Shown piece by piece: positions 10,383-18,999 of a DNA stretch of 36,980 nt (position 1 is the stretch's first letter; each line of letters opens with the position of its first letter). The translations under genes and the position numbers were made by a program. Source of the stretch: Chitinophagales bacterium (lineage in GTDB: Bacteria; Bacteroidota; Bacteroidia; Chitinophagales; Chitinophagaceae). A model generated the notes under the pieces. It saw only the letters and a list, made by a program, of their open reading frames with translations. It did no database searches and was not told where the DNA came from. Where the stretch lies: contig JAATFV010000061.1 of the NCBI GenBank assembly GCA_015655015.1, forward strand, positions 1-36,980. Direction: 5' to 3'.

Positions 10383-11354
10383 TTATAGAATTAATTTCCG
10401 CAAAAATCTCGATGTTTTCACCGCATCGTTCTCTTTGATCAACCTTTCTATTTCGGTGTAATAAGTATCAACTATCTGTTCGTATTTTTTTACCCAAAGA
10501 ATGCTCTCTGATATGGCATCTACCGCATCTTCCCGGTATGGATACTGGTCCATGGAAAGCCATCCGTCATATCCTGTTTTCCTGAGCCAGAATAACAGTT
10601 CCACATAACAGGTATAATGCACGCTGCTCACGATCATATCATCGTCCCAGTACCCATGATTATCATTAAAATGCATGTGATATAAGAGATTCCCTGCCCT
10701 CTTTGCCAACACCACAGCTTCAGCGACATTTTCACCGGCATAAAAGCTATGGCCTGTATCTATGGTGATGCCCACATTATTACAACCAGTTTCCTTAGCT
10801 GCTAAGATCGTATCCGCCATCCTGGCATGATAAGAAAAGTTACGGGGCTCTTTTGGCTTATATTCCAATGCGTAACGCAGGGTTGGAAATTCTTCGGCTA
10901 ATGTTTTTGTCGATTCAGTGAGCCAATTACGTTCCTGGTCGTAATCGGTAGCCAGCAAATAATCATAGCCATCCTGCCCCAGCCAGAGATTAACGATACC
11001 GCAATTCATTTCCAAAGCTATTTCACTCATCTGGCGCAGGTAGTCCAATGCCTGTTGTCGCACTCCGGCATTGATGTTGGTTATGCTGCCCTTGCCATAC
11101 GCGGCATTGGTAAAGGTATCAGGTATGATACTTGCACAAGCTACTCCGGCATCCGCCAGCCTCTTCTTCATGTCCTGTACATTATCGGGGCGTATATCCC
11201 ATGTCCCTACCAGTTCTATTCCCCGGATATGAGGCATCTGTTCCAATACCCTCTTCAGCATTTCCTGCGAACCTGGATTGTCTTTATATCCCGGGCAGAA
11301 ACGGTCGCGTGTATTTCCTAAATTTCCCAGGATGATTGCATATTTATTATTCAT
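10383..11354 (-). CDS. TIM-barrel sugar isomerase, L-rhamnose isomerase (RhaI)-like
   Basis: A 323-residue protein of the xylose-isomerase-like TIM-barrel (AP endonuclease 2) superfamily, cytoplasmic. The metal-ligand pattern known for L-rhamnose isomerases can be traced: Glu164 in YALEYKP, Asp199 and His202 in IDTGHSF, His228 in HMHFND, Asp237 and Asp239 in YWDDDM, and Asp269 in SMDQYP. The HFND...DDD block is typical of the two-metal RhaI/RhaA enzymes. Canonical RhaA and RhaI proteins are near 420-430 residues, so this one is short. With a kinase and an aldolase in the same operon, conversion of L-rhamnose to L-rhamnulose is the step otherwise missing, and this protein is the best candidate (inference). 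A general sugar-phosphate epimerase is the alternative. Confidence 0.78.
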   Translation of the reverse strand: MNNKYAIILGNLGNTRDRFCPGYKDNPGSQEMLKRVLEQMPHIRGIELVGTWDIRPDNVQDMKKRLADAGVACASIIPDTFTNAAYGKGSITNINAGVRQQALDYLRQMSEIALEMNCGIVNLWLGQDGYDYLLATDYDQERNWLTESTKTLAEEFPTLRYALEYKPKEPRNFSYHARMADTILAAKETGCNNVGITIDTGHSFYAGENVAEAVVLAKRAGNLLYHMHFNDNHGYWDDDMIVSSVHYTCYVELLFWLRKTGYDGWLSMDQYPYREDAVDAISESILWVKKYEQIVDTYYTEIERLIKENDAVKTSRFLRKLIL

Positions 11355-11402
11355 AATGGCAGCTTATCGTTTCGTTCGTAAAAGATCAGTATCAGTAAGT
11401 CA

Positions 11403-11984
11403 TCAGAGTTTCCATTCATAATTTTTCCAACGCCCCATAACCTTCCCCAGCTCATTGACCTGGTCGTCGCTAATAGGTATCATTTTACCCAAAGATGTCG
11501 ACAATATTAGCGATTTTGCACTGAACTCGGCTACTTCGAGATAGTCGAATGCCTGCAATAATTTATTACCGGCCACCATTACACATTCATTCTGCATGAG
11601 CACTACCGGGGTATTGGCGGAAACCATTGACGTTACGGCATTCTTTCCGGGGAACTGATCGCCAAAAGCCGCCATTTGCACATCCTGTAAATAAATCCAG
11701 GTCTCGGGAATGGTTCTCACGTTGAATTCAGCGCCTGTAATGGCAAAAGCAGTTAGATACGGCGTCTGGGTAATTATGATTGCATTAATGTCGGGATGTT
11801 TTTCATATATTTCCTGGTGAAGATAAAAAGAACTTGCCGGCAGCTTCCCTGCCTCCCGTTTCCCCCGGCGTACCTGGACTATATTATCCAGCCTTAGATC
11901 CCACTTTGAAACATTTTCAGGGGTTATTAAAAAATCATTATCCTGCCAGCGGGTGGAAACAGATCCGAAAGAGCCAAGCATCAA
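11403..11984 (-). CDS. Degenerate class II aldolase/adducin domain (pseudo-aldolase), second half of a split tandem protein
   Basis: A class II aldolase fold of 193 residues counted from a TTG at 11984-11982; an ATG follows directly at 11981. The family motif is visible as GSFGSVSTRW, but the catalytic residues are gone. The zinc motif HxHP is replaced by TQTP (residues 72-75), the third zinc ligand region ENHG reads QNEC (131-134), and the catalytic Glu position is Ser or Phe. It is therefore unlikely to be an active aldolase by itself. The frame is open further upstream (codons for IVRRACEQG) to the TAG that ends the preceding aldolase, and both genes share one reading frame. Those extra residues belong to the conserved first helix of the fold, so the annotated start is probably not the original one. 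See the finding on the in-frame stop. Confidence 0.72.
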   Translation of the reverse strand: MMLGSFGSVSTRWQDNDFLITPENVSKWDLRLDNIVQVRRGKREAGKLPASSFYLHQEIYEKHPDINAIIITQTPYLTAFAITGAEFNVRTIPETWIYLQDVQMAAFGDQFPGKNAVTSMVSANTPVVLMQNECVMVAGNKLLQAFDYLEVAEFSAKSLILSTSLGKMIPISDDQVNELGKVMGRWKNYEWKL

Positions 11985-12011
11985 CCCCTGTTCGCAGGCC
12001 CGCCTGACTAT

Positions 12012-12725
12012 CTAATATACTTCCAGCCGTTTTTCTTTTTCCAGCATGGGGTAAGACGTATCGTTCATTTCCGGCAAAAAGGCAGGTAATGCTGCCGCAT
12101 AAGATGCAATTTGTTCATTAGAAAGATAGGAGGGCTTCCCGATCATATTGGCATATAGAAGAGAACGTGCCGTACTTTCTATCGCCTCAAATTTCTGATA
12201 GGCATCCGCGATGTTGCTGCCTCCTATCACGGTGCCGTGGTTTTCCATAATAACAACGGACCTCCCCTTCAGGAATTCGACAGCAATACTCTCCCCCAAT
12301 CCGTCTGTACCGGGTAAAGCATAAGACGCATATCCTATTTCGCCGCAAAGGAATTTTGCCTGAGGCAATACATTTGTGTTCGGTGTTTTCCGTACAATGC
12401 TAAACGCTACCAACCCCGGAGGATGGGCATGAATAATGGCCTTTATATCCGGCCGCGCCTTATATATCGCCAGATGAAAAGGATATTCGGAAGAAGGTTT
12501 ATGTTCCCCGACGATCATACCGTCGGCCTTAACACATACGATATCAGTAGGCTTCATCAGTCCTTTGTCCACCCCGGTCGGCGTGATCCAGATATCACCA
12601 TTCTCTCCGATCATGGAAATATTCCCTCCCGACGTCGTTGTCAGCGCCCTGTCGTAAATACGCCTCATGATCAAAGTGATCTGATCCCTGGAGTGCATCA
12701 TTTTTGTATTCAGCAAGTTGTCCAT
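12012..12725 (-). CDS. Class II aldolase, probable L-rhamnulose-1-phosphate aldolase
   Basis: A 237-residue class II (zinc) aldolase of the L-fuculose/L-rhamnulose-1-phosphate aldolase and adducin family. I chose the ATG at 12725: the frame is open to a TTG at 12764, but that codon lies inside a promoter-like box. SGGNIS at 32-37 is the substrate phosphate motif, Glu80 (SSEYPFH) the catalytic base, and His99, His101 (HAHPPG) and His163 (ENHG) the zinc ligands. The reaction would split L-rhamnulose 1-phosphate into DHAP and L-lactaldehyde. It is the first gene of the operon, divergent from the GntR regulator. Its TAG stop is in frame with the degenerate aldolase domain that follows. Confidence 0.88.
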   Translation of the reverse strand: MDNLLNTKMMHSRDQITLIMRRIYDRALTTTSGGNISMIGENGDIWITPTGVDKGLMKPTDIVCVKADGMIVGEHKPSSEYPFHLAIYKARPDIKAIIHAHPPGLVAFSIVRKTPNTNVLPQAKFLCGEIGYASYALPGTDGLGESIAVEFLKGRSVVIMENHGTVIGGSNIADAYQKFEAIESTARSLLYANMIGKPSYLSNEQIASYAAALPAFLPEMNDTSYPMLEKEKRLEVY

Positions 12726-12761
12726 TCTATATAGTATAATGCGGTTTGATTCGTCGCAAAA

Positions 12762-12769
12762 CAAACTTA
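12762..12769 (-). promoter_or_regulatory. Candidate -7 box of the rhamnose operon promoter
   Basis: The minus strand reads TAAGTTTG, an exact match to the Bacteroidetes -7 element TAnnTTTG. It lies 36 bp before the aldolase ATG at 12725, which would give a leader of roughly 30 nt. No TTTG is found 19 bp further upstream, so the -33 half is weak; that would fit a promoter needing help from the divergent GntR regulator (inference). Confidence 0.4.
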
Positions 12770-12912
12770 CATATTCATTCCAGGATCTCTATCCCGTTTT
12801 GACCTGATTGGAAGATTTAAATAAAAATCAGTCGTTTGGACTTCGATATTTAATTCAATAATGGTAACTTTCCATGTATAACTGCCATATTATATTTACT
12901 CATTGTTATGCC

Positions 12913-13944
12913 ATGAAAAAAGCAACTCTACTGGATCTGATAAAAGTGGATCCTTACTCCAGCACTTCAAAATATTTACAGATTGTCAATGCGGTTCTGA
13001 AAGAAATAGAAAAAGGAACTATACAGGCTGGCGAGAATATGCCATCTATAAACGAATTAAGCATTGAACTGGATATAGCAAGGGACACTGTTGAGAGAGG
13101 TTACAAACAACTAAAACAGCTGGGGGTGATCAATGCAGTTCCCAGAAGAGGATATTTCATAGAGAATACGGCATTCAGGCGTCCATTGAGCCTGTTTCTC
13201 CTTTTCAACAAACTAAGTTCCCCTAAAAAAATGGCTTATGACGCACTCGTAAATGAGCTGGGTGACAAAGCCAGTATAGATTTTTATATTTACAACAACG
13301 ATTTTCATTTGTTCAAAAGGCTCCTTTCCGGAAATAAGGACCATTATACGCACTACGTTATTATTCCTCATTTTATTGATGCCGGTGAAAATGCTCATGA
13401 GCTTATCAATAAGATCCCAAAGGACAAATTGTTGCTGGTGGATAAATTATTACCGAAAATAACGGGGCAATATGGGGCGGTGTATACAGACTATGAAGAT
13501 GATATTTATCAGGCGCTGACCGATGCGCTTGAACGGCTGGTCAAATATCACACTATCAAGCTCATTTTCCCCGACCATAGTTATTACCCAAAAGAAATAC
13601 TAAAAGGATTTTCGCATTTTTGCCAGGATAATGCATTTCAATATAAGATTATCAGCAGCCTCGAGAATGAGTCCGTACTGGAGGGAGAGGTTTATATCAA
13701 CATGATCGAGGACGACCTGGTCACCCTTATAGAAAAAATCCAATCTACTTCCTTGAAGATCGGAGAGCAGATTGGAATTATTTCTTATAATGAAACCCCT
13801 TTTAAACGCATTTTGCTGAATGGCATTACCACTATTTCCTCTGACTTTCATGAAATGGGTATTATGACCGCCAATGCCATCCTTTCAGGCTCTACGGAAA
13901 AAAAGAAAGTTCCTTTCCGTCTTACACTGAGGCCTTCCCTCTAA
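12913..13944 (+). CDS. GntR-family transcriptional regulator with LacI-type sugar-sensing domain
   Basis: A 343-residue regulator starting at the ATG at 12913 (MKKATLLDLIKV); an in-frame ATG at 12874 would add 13 residues that do not fit the family. Residues about 15-85 are a GntR winged helix (YLQIVNAVLKEIEKG, then MPSINELSIELDIARDTVERGYKQL as the recognition region, then a wing near RRGYFIE). Residues about 95-340 resemble the periplasmic-binding-protein/LacI effector domain, ending with the GI-TTISSDFHEMG strand. The gene is divergent from the rhamnose catabolic operon with a gap of 187 bp, and convergent with the SusD gene only 6 bp away. It is the likely local regulator, presumably responding to L-rhamnose or a derivative (inference). 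Confidence 0.87.
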   Translation: MKKATLLDLIKVDPYSSTSKYLQIVNAVLKEIEKGTIQAGENMPSINELSIELDIARDTVERGYKQLKQLGVINAVPRRGYFIENTAFRRPLSLFLLFNKLSSPKKMAYDALVNELGDKASIDFYIYNNDFHLFKRLLSGNKDHYTHYVIIPHFIDAGENAHELINKIPKDKLLLVDKLLPKITGQYGAVYTDYEDDIYQALTDALERLVKYHTIKLIFPDHSYYPKEILKGFSHFCQDNAFQYKIISSLENESVLEGEVYINMIEDDLVTLIEKIQSTSLKIGEQIGIISYNETPFKRILLNGITTISSDFHEMGIMTANAILSGSTEKKKVPFRLTLRPSL

Positions 13945-13950
13945 AAAATT

Positions 13951-15750
13951 CTATTTCCATGCGGCCGGCTGCGTTAAGCCGGTCATTTTCTTGGCATCAT
14001 CGATCGGGATAGGCATCACCAGGTATTTATCAGTATAACATTGCATATCCCTGATTTTTACCCGCTGGTAGGCAAGGGTGCCCTGCGTTCCGCTGCCGTC
14101 CGATGAGGTAATCCGCATTCCTGTGATAAACTTATACTGGTCAAGTATCTTCCACCTGCGCTGGTCGTGAAAACGCCAGCCTTCCATGCAAAGTTCCACA
14201 CGGCGCTCGTTCCTGATCCGGTCGCGCAGGAATTCCTGTGAGTTCACGAAACCGGGAACAGCTTCGATATTCGGCTGCAACGCACGCTGGCGTATCACGT
14301 TCAAAGCTTGACGGGCTCCATCCAGATCATTGACCTCGCATAAGGCTTCGGCTTTGTCGAGATAAAATTCAGCAAGGCGGAAAAATACCCAGTGGACTTC
14401 TTCACCCCCGCCCGTTGAATTGGGTCCCCAAAATTTCACATCCTTGTCTTTACTGCTATAATATCCCGTGCAGGAAGTTTTGGTTTCCTGGGATATTACG
14501 TCATTGAACCCATGTGCTCCGCCAACATAGGATTGCACAATAATGGGCTGTGTGCAGTTCGTCGGGACTCCATAATTGGCTCCATTGTATAGGATGTCTA
14601 TATAGAAACGGGCATCCCTGTTGCTGTATGGGTCGCCGCCATTGGCTTCGCTGTAGCCCAAAGCAGTAGCATCCGGGTTGATAGTGACTTTAGTATGGCT
14701 GGGATCCGGGTACGAGACAGGCAATGCCCCATTTTTCATTTCAAAACAATCTACCAGTTCCTGCGTGGGAGATTCTCCGCAATTCCAAAGTGCAGGTATG
14801 CTGGCATAAGGATAGGGCGAGCAGTTAAGCCCGTTGGTATTGCTGATGGCCCTGTTGTCTGCCGGAGACCTCCAGATGATTTCCGGGACATCTGTTCCGA
14901 ATGCCCCTATGAACAGCCGTTTGTAATCCGACATGCCTACAAGATGGTATTCCGGCATGTTAATGACATCTTGTGCGGCATCCGCGGCACGGTGCCACTT
15001 TCCCTGGTCATTTTCAGGGTTATTCAAAGGACTTGCATTATTGAGCAATACACGTGCACGAATCGCCAGTGCAACCCCGCCGGACACGAATTGAGCCTCT
15101 CCAAGCGACCGTTTATTGGCCAATACCTTTGAATTGACCACGTCCATGCATTCATTGTCAATTTTGGTGGCAATTTCATCATAGGTAGGCCTTGTTAATT
15201 TATTCCATCCATCGTAATTCGCATCAAACGGGAGATCTATCCAGGGCATAGGCCCATAAAACTCCAGGAGATTCATATAATACCAGCATCTCAGTATCCG
15301 TGCTTCTGCTATCCAGGTAGTACGTTCCTGGTCAGTGATCTTTGTGGCATTGGGCAGTTCGGCAATAGCTATATTCGCAAAGCGCACGCCCTGCCAGAAT
15401 TCGGGCCACAAGCGTTCGGAAGGAGTATTCCACAACCAATTAATGACCGGATTCGACAAAGACAATTGCCCGTTATACCAGTCGTAGCTGTCGTATGTTG
15501 CCGCCCAAAATGCATTGTCCGTAAAGCAGTCTATGGGCTGCATCACAAACGCTATCTGGTCACGATTTTGATATATCTTACTATAGGCCGCTGAAAGTAG
15601 GCCCTTTGACCGGTCATAATCATTCAGTACGTTAGCCAGTGTCAGCGTGCCATCGGGTGTTTTTTCCAGCGCTTTCTTACATCCTGAAGAAATTATGGCA
15701 AACACGCTCAGTAAGACGAGAATTGTATATTGATGGGATATCTTTTTCAC
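13951..15750 (-). CDS. SusD/RagB-family outer-membrane glycan-binding lipoprotein (PUL 1)
   Basis: A SusD-like lipoprotein of about 600 residues. The signal KKISHQYTILVLLSVFAIIS is followed by the lipobox Cys in SSGCKK. I prefer the GTG at 15750, which gives a standard 24-residue lipoprotein signal and a 16-bp gap after the SusC stop. An ATG at 15780 in the same frame would overlap the end of SusC and give an unusually long signal. Tetratricopeptide-type helices typical of SusD are seen (WIAEARILRCWYYMNLLEFY; HWVFFRLAEFYLDKAEALCE) with the C-terminal RNERRVELCMEGWRFHDQRRW signature near the end. It binds oligosaccharide at the surface and feeds the SusC partner directly upstream. Confidence 0.93.
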   Translation of the reverse strand: MKKISHQYTILVLLSVFAIISSGCKKALEKTPDGTLTLANVLNDYDRSKGLLSAAYSKIYQNRDQIAFVMQPIDCFTDNAFWAATYDSYDWYNGQLSLSNPVINWLWNTPSERLWPEFWQGVRFANIAIAELPNATKITDQERTTWIAEARILRCWYYMNLLEFYGPMPWIDLPFDANYDGWNKLTRPTYDEIATKIDNECMDVVNSKVLANKRSLGEAQFVSGGVALAIRARVLLNNASPLNNPENDQGKWHRAADAAQDVINMPEYHLVGMSDYKRLFIGAFGTDVPEIIWRSPADNRAISNTNGLNCSPYPYASIPALWNCGESPTQELVDCFEMKNGALPVSYPDPSHTKVTINPDATALGYSEANGGDPYSNRDARFYIDILYNGANYGVPTNCTQPIIVQSYVGGAHGFNDVISQETKTSCTGYYSSKDKDVKFWGPNSTGGGEEVHWVFFRLAEFYLDKAEALCEVNDLDGARQALNVIRQRALQPNIEAVPGFVNSQEFLRDRIRNERRVELCMEGWRFHDQRRWKILDQYKFITGMRITSSDGSGTQGTLAYQRVKIRDMQCYTDKYLVMPIPIDDAKKMTGLTQPAAWK

Positions 15751-15766
15751 AATATGAAGTTTTAAA

Positions 15767-18700
15767 TTAAAACGAGACATTTATTCCGACATTATAAGCT
15801 TTGAAGATCGGGTAGGTAAGGTTACTGCTCAGTTCCGGATCATAATATTTAACAGGGAACTTGTCCCAGGTTAATAAATTCAGCGCATTAGCATAGAGCC
15901 GCACCCTTGTTGCCCCAATCTTTTCTGCCAGCTTCAAAGGCAGGGAATAACCAATCTCAGCATTTTTCAAGCGGATATAATCACCATTGGCATACCAGAA
16001 ATCGCTTGGCAGTTTACTCGCCGTGCTGCCCGGGTCTAATCTTGGATACGTGATCTTCTCTCCCGCATCATATCGTTCCTGGCTCCAGGCCTGCTTGTGC
16101 CATTCGTTAAAATTGGAAGTCTCCCAAATTCCCGTGCCATTCAGGTAATAACTTCTGTTGGCTGCCCCCTGGAACATCACACTAAAATCAAGGTCTTTGA
16201 AACGGACAGAAATGGATGCGCCGTAGTTCCATTCAGGCACATTCGGGTTGCCGATCGGGACCATATCCCGCTCATCTATTTTACCATCTCCATTTTGATC
16301 CACATATTTCAAATCTCCCAGTTTAGGCGCCGCGCCCAATGCTGTTTGATCATACCACTTAGTGATCTCGTCCTGGGTGTTGAAAAAGCCTGCTGTTTTA
16401 TAGCCGAAAGGCTGGTCCAAACGGAAGCCGGTGCTTCTCAGCCTGACTGCGTAATCTTCAGGCAATAATACTTCCCCTAAGGAAAGTACTTTATTTCGGT
16501 TGAACGCCGCGTTGGCCGTTATCTGCAAACGCCAATCCTTGTCTATACTTTTTTGAAACCCAAGTGTAGCTTCAAATCCGCGGTTGTTTACCCTGCCGGC
16601 ATTGACCGGGGGCAAAGAAATTTGTCCATTGCCTTCCACAGCACCTGTTCCGAATATGCCTGTAGGCGTAGTTCCCGAACGGGTCAGAATATTGTTCCTG
16701 ATCTCATAAAACAGGTCAAGATCGAAACTGAAGTTTCTGAGAAAACGTGTTTCGAGGCCTACGTTGTATTTGTTGTTAACTTCCCAGGAGATACTCTTAT
16801 TGGCAATACTCGGTTCATAGGAACCGGCAGGCAGCCCGGTCCAGCCGAAATTGCCGGTAGTCCAATTCTCAACATAAAGAAAACGGGCAGCTCCCAAACG
16901 GTCATTGCCCACCTTTCCATAAGATGCCCTGAGTTTCATAAAATCCAGCCATGTTGCATGGTTCTTTATGAAATTTTCTTCAGAAAGCAGCCATCCCAGC
17001 GAAATGGAAGGGAAGAAGCCATACTGTTTCCCGGGAGCAAATTGCTCCGAACCGTTATATCCAAAATTTGCTTCAGCCAGGTATTTTCTATTGAAGGCAT
17101 AGGTCACACGCCCGACAAGTCCGACATAATTGTATGGCAGGTCAATATTGATAACCCGCTGATATTTGTTGAACAGGATCATACCTGTTACATCATGCAA
17201 TCCAAAACTGCGCGCGTAATTCAGAGAGGCGTCCAGGTTGAATAAATTGGTAAAAGACTGTACCTGTCCGTCAACCAACGGAGAGTTGACCGAAGAGCCT
17301 AACCGCTGGTAGCTAAGCGAATCCGGTACGGTTGGGTCTCTTATGGCTTCGTACACAGCAAATGACCGCTGTCTTAACTGTACATTTACCGAATTGGCAT
17401 CATAGGAAGCGACTGCCTTAATGGACAATCCTTTCGTAATAAAATCCAGTTTTTGCTCGGCGCCCAATGTCGTGGTGACCTGGGATGTCATGGTATTCCT
17501 GAAACCGGTACGGTTTAGCATAGCATAGGGAACATTATCCGTGCCTCCCGACGCAAATTTCGAAGAGCTCAGGACTTCGCCGTCCGGGGTGAGGTCATTA
17601 CTTGCTAAATTGGGCCTTTGTACCAGGGAAGCGAGCATAACCGAATAGGCAGCTGCATCATTGGTATAAGAGGGGTTGTTAGGTACAATAATCGGGTCAT
17701 TCTTTTTCTGCATATACCCGGCTACATTCAGGAACATTTTCAATGAAGAGGTAAGGTCGATATCGAAGTTGGACCGGAAGTTTACACGGGAAGCTTTCGA
17801 TTTCGGATCATAATTGTACTCATTGAACTTATCGGTCTTAAACATGCCTTCCTGGTAAAGGTATCCCACAGTGGTAAAATACTTCATCTTTTCCGATCCC
17901 CCGCTTACGTTGATATTGACTTTCCTCATAGGTGAGGTTTGTGTAAATTCGTTCACATAGTCACGTACAGGGTACAGGTCGGGCTTGTCGCCAAGCTTGT
18001 AGCGTTCCAATGCATAATCCGAATAGATAGGCGCATTCCCGTTCTGTACGGCAACCTGGTTCGTCAACATGGCATAATCATAAGCCGAAACCATTTTAGG
18101 CAACCGGGTGGGAGTTTGCCAGGAGTTCTCTACGGTAACGTCAATCACCGGCTTTCCTACAAAGCCCCGCCGGGTCGTTACCAAAATAACGCCATTGGCG
18201 CCACGTACACCATACACGGCCGTGGCCGATGCATCTTTCAAAATGGAGATCGAGGCTATTTCATGCGGGTCCAGCGCATTGAAATCCCTTTCCACGCCAT
18301 CTACCATTAACAGCGGATTTTGCTGGTTGGTGGTGCTGCGCCCCCGGATATAGAAATCAATCGTTTCCGCTCCCGGAATACCCGATCGTTGAAGAACGGT
18401 CAAACCGGGTAACCGGCCCGCCAGTGCGATACCGATATTTGAAGCAGGCGTTTGCAGCAACCCGTCCGGTTTCATGGTAGAAATAGCGGCAACCACACTT
18501 ACTCTTTTCTGCTGCCCGTAACCTACCACCACTACGTCCGCAAACTCTTTGGATGTCTTGGCGAGCCTGATGATCACCGGGGCGTAAGCATCGATATAAT
18601 ACGATGCGGTTTCATACCCCACATGTGAAATCATAATTGTCTGGCCCAATTTCGCTTTCATGGAAAATTTCCCTTCGGCATTGGTAACCGTACTAATGCT

Positions 18701-18877
18701 CATGCCGTTTACCGATACCGTGGCGCCCGAAAGAGGCTCCATGCCGGAAGAATCAATTACTTTTCCCGTAACGGATGGCACCCCCTGTGCGGAAAGTGAA
18801 GAACTAATAAGCAGGAAAATTTGTGCGAATAGCAGCGATAAAAGAAGCTTGACGTTAGGTTTGCAATCGTTATTCAT
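15767..18877 (-). CDS. SusC/RagA-family TonB-dependent transporter (PUL 1)
   Basis: A 1036-residue outer-membrane transporter with a signal peptide (residues about 8-31, ending SAQ). The carboxypeptidase-D-like domain is at about 34-118 (GKVIDSSGMEPLSGATV), the TonB box and plug start at VVVVGYGQQKR, and the SusC plug signature ISILKDASATAVYGVRGANG follows. The rest is a beta-barrel ending in VGINVSF. There is no N-terminal STN domain, unlike the SusC at 26440-29721, so this transporter does not signal through FecR; control by the neighbouring GntR regulator is more likely (inference). It pairs with the SusD immediately downstream. Confidence 0.95.
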   Translation of the reverse strand: MNNDCKPNVKLLLSLLFAQIFLLISSSLSAQGVPSVTGKVIDSSGMEPLSGATVSVNGMSISTVTNAEGKFSMKAKLGQTIMISHVGYETASYYIDAYAPVIIRLAKTSKEFADVVVVGYGQQKRVSVVAAISTMKPDGLLQTPASNIGIALAGRLPGLTVLQRSGIPGAETIDFYIRGRSTTNQQNPLLMVDGVERDFNALDPHEIASISILKDASATAVYGVRGANGVILVTTRRGFVGKPVIDVTVENSWQTPTRLPKMVSAYDYAMLTNQVAVQNGNAPIYSDYALERYKLGDKPDLYPVRDYVNEFTQTSPMRKVNINVSGGSEKMKYFTTVGYLYQEGMFKTDKFNEYNYDPKSKASRVNFRSNFDIDLTSSLKMFLNVAGYMQKKNDPIIVPNNPSYTNDAAAYSVMLASLVQRPNLASNDLTPDGEVLSSSKFASGGTDNVPYAMLNRTGFRNTMTSQVTTTLGAEQKLDFITKGLSIKAVASYDANSVNVQLRQRSFAVYEAIRDPTVPDSLSYQRLGSSVNSPLVDGQVQSFTNLFNLDASLNYARSFGLHDVTGMILFNKYQRVINIDLPYNYVGLVGRVTYAFNRKYLAEANFGYNGSEQFAPGKQYGFFPSISLGWLLSEENFIKNHATWLDFMKLRASYGKVGNDRLGAARFLYVENWTTGNFGWTGLPAGSYEPSIANKSISWEVNNKYNVGLETRFLRNFSFDLDLFYEIRNNILTRSGTTPTGIFGTGAVEGNGQISLPPVNAGRVNNRGFEATLGFQKSIDKDWRLQITANAAFNRNKVLSLGEVLLPEDYAVRLRSTGFRLDQPFGYKTAGFFNTQDEITKWYDQTALGAAPKLGDLKYVDQNGDGKIDERDMVPIGNPNVPEWNYGASISVRFKDLDFSVMFQGAANRSYYLNGTGIWETSNFNEWHKQAWSQERYDAGEKITYPRLDPGSTASKLPSDFWYANGDYIRLKNAEIGYSLPLKLAEKIGATRVRLYANALNLLTWDKFPVKYYDPELSSNLTYPIFKAYNVGINVSF

Positions 18878-18968
18878 GTTCTTAAAATTAGCTTTGGCAA
18901 ATGGAACTTATAAATCCCGTAACGAATTTAGAAGCTTGTTTTTCATTTCTTGACCTGTACTGTACCGA

Positions 18969-18988
18969 AAATAAAAGATTTTTTATTT
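18969..18988. repeat. AT-only inverted repeat upstream of susC (PUL 1)
   Basis: AAATAAAA and TTTTATTT form a perfect 8-bp stem with a 4-base GATT loop. It lies 11 bp beyond the stop of the SGNH gene and about 90 bp before the susC start. All stem pairs are A-T, so it is a poor intrinsic terminator; a protein-binding site or a weak transcription pause is equally possible. Confidence 0.45.
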
Positions 18989-18999
18989 CTCAGCCGGCA

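Noticed and set aside
12840..12872. A possible gntR promoter with TTTG at 12834-12837 and TAACTTTC at 12865-12872.
   Set aside because: Spacing is 27 rather than 19 bp and the -7 box has a mismatch.
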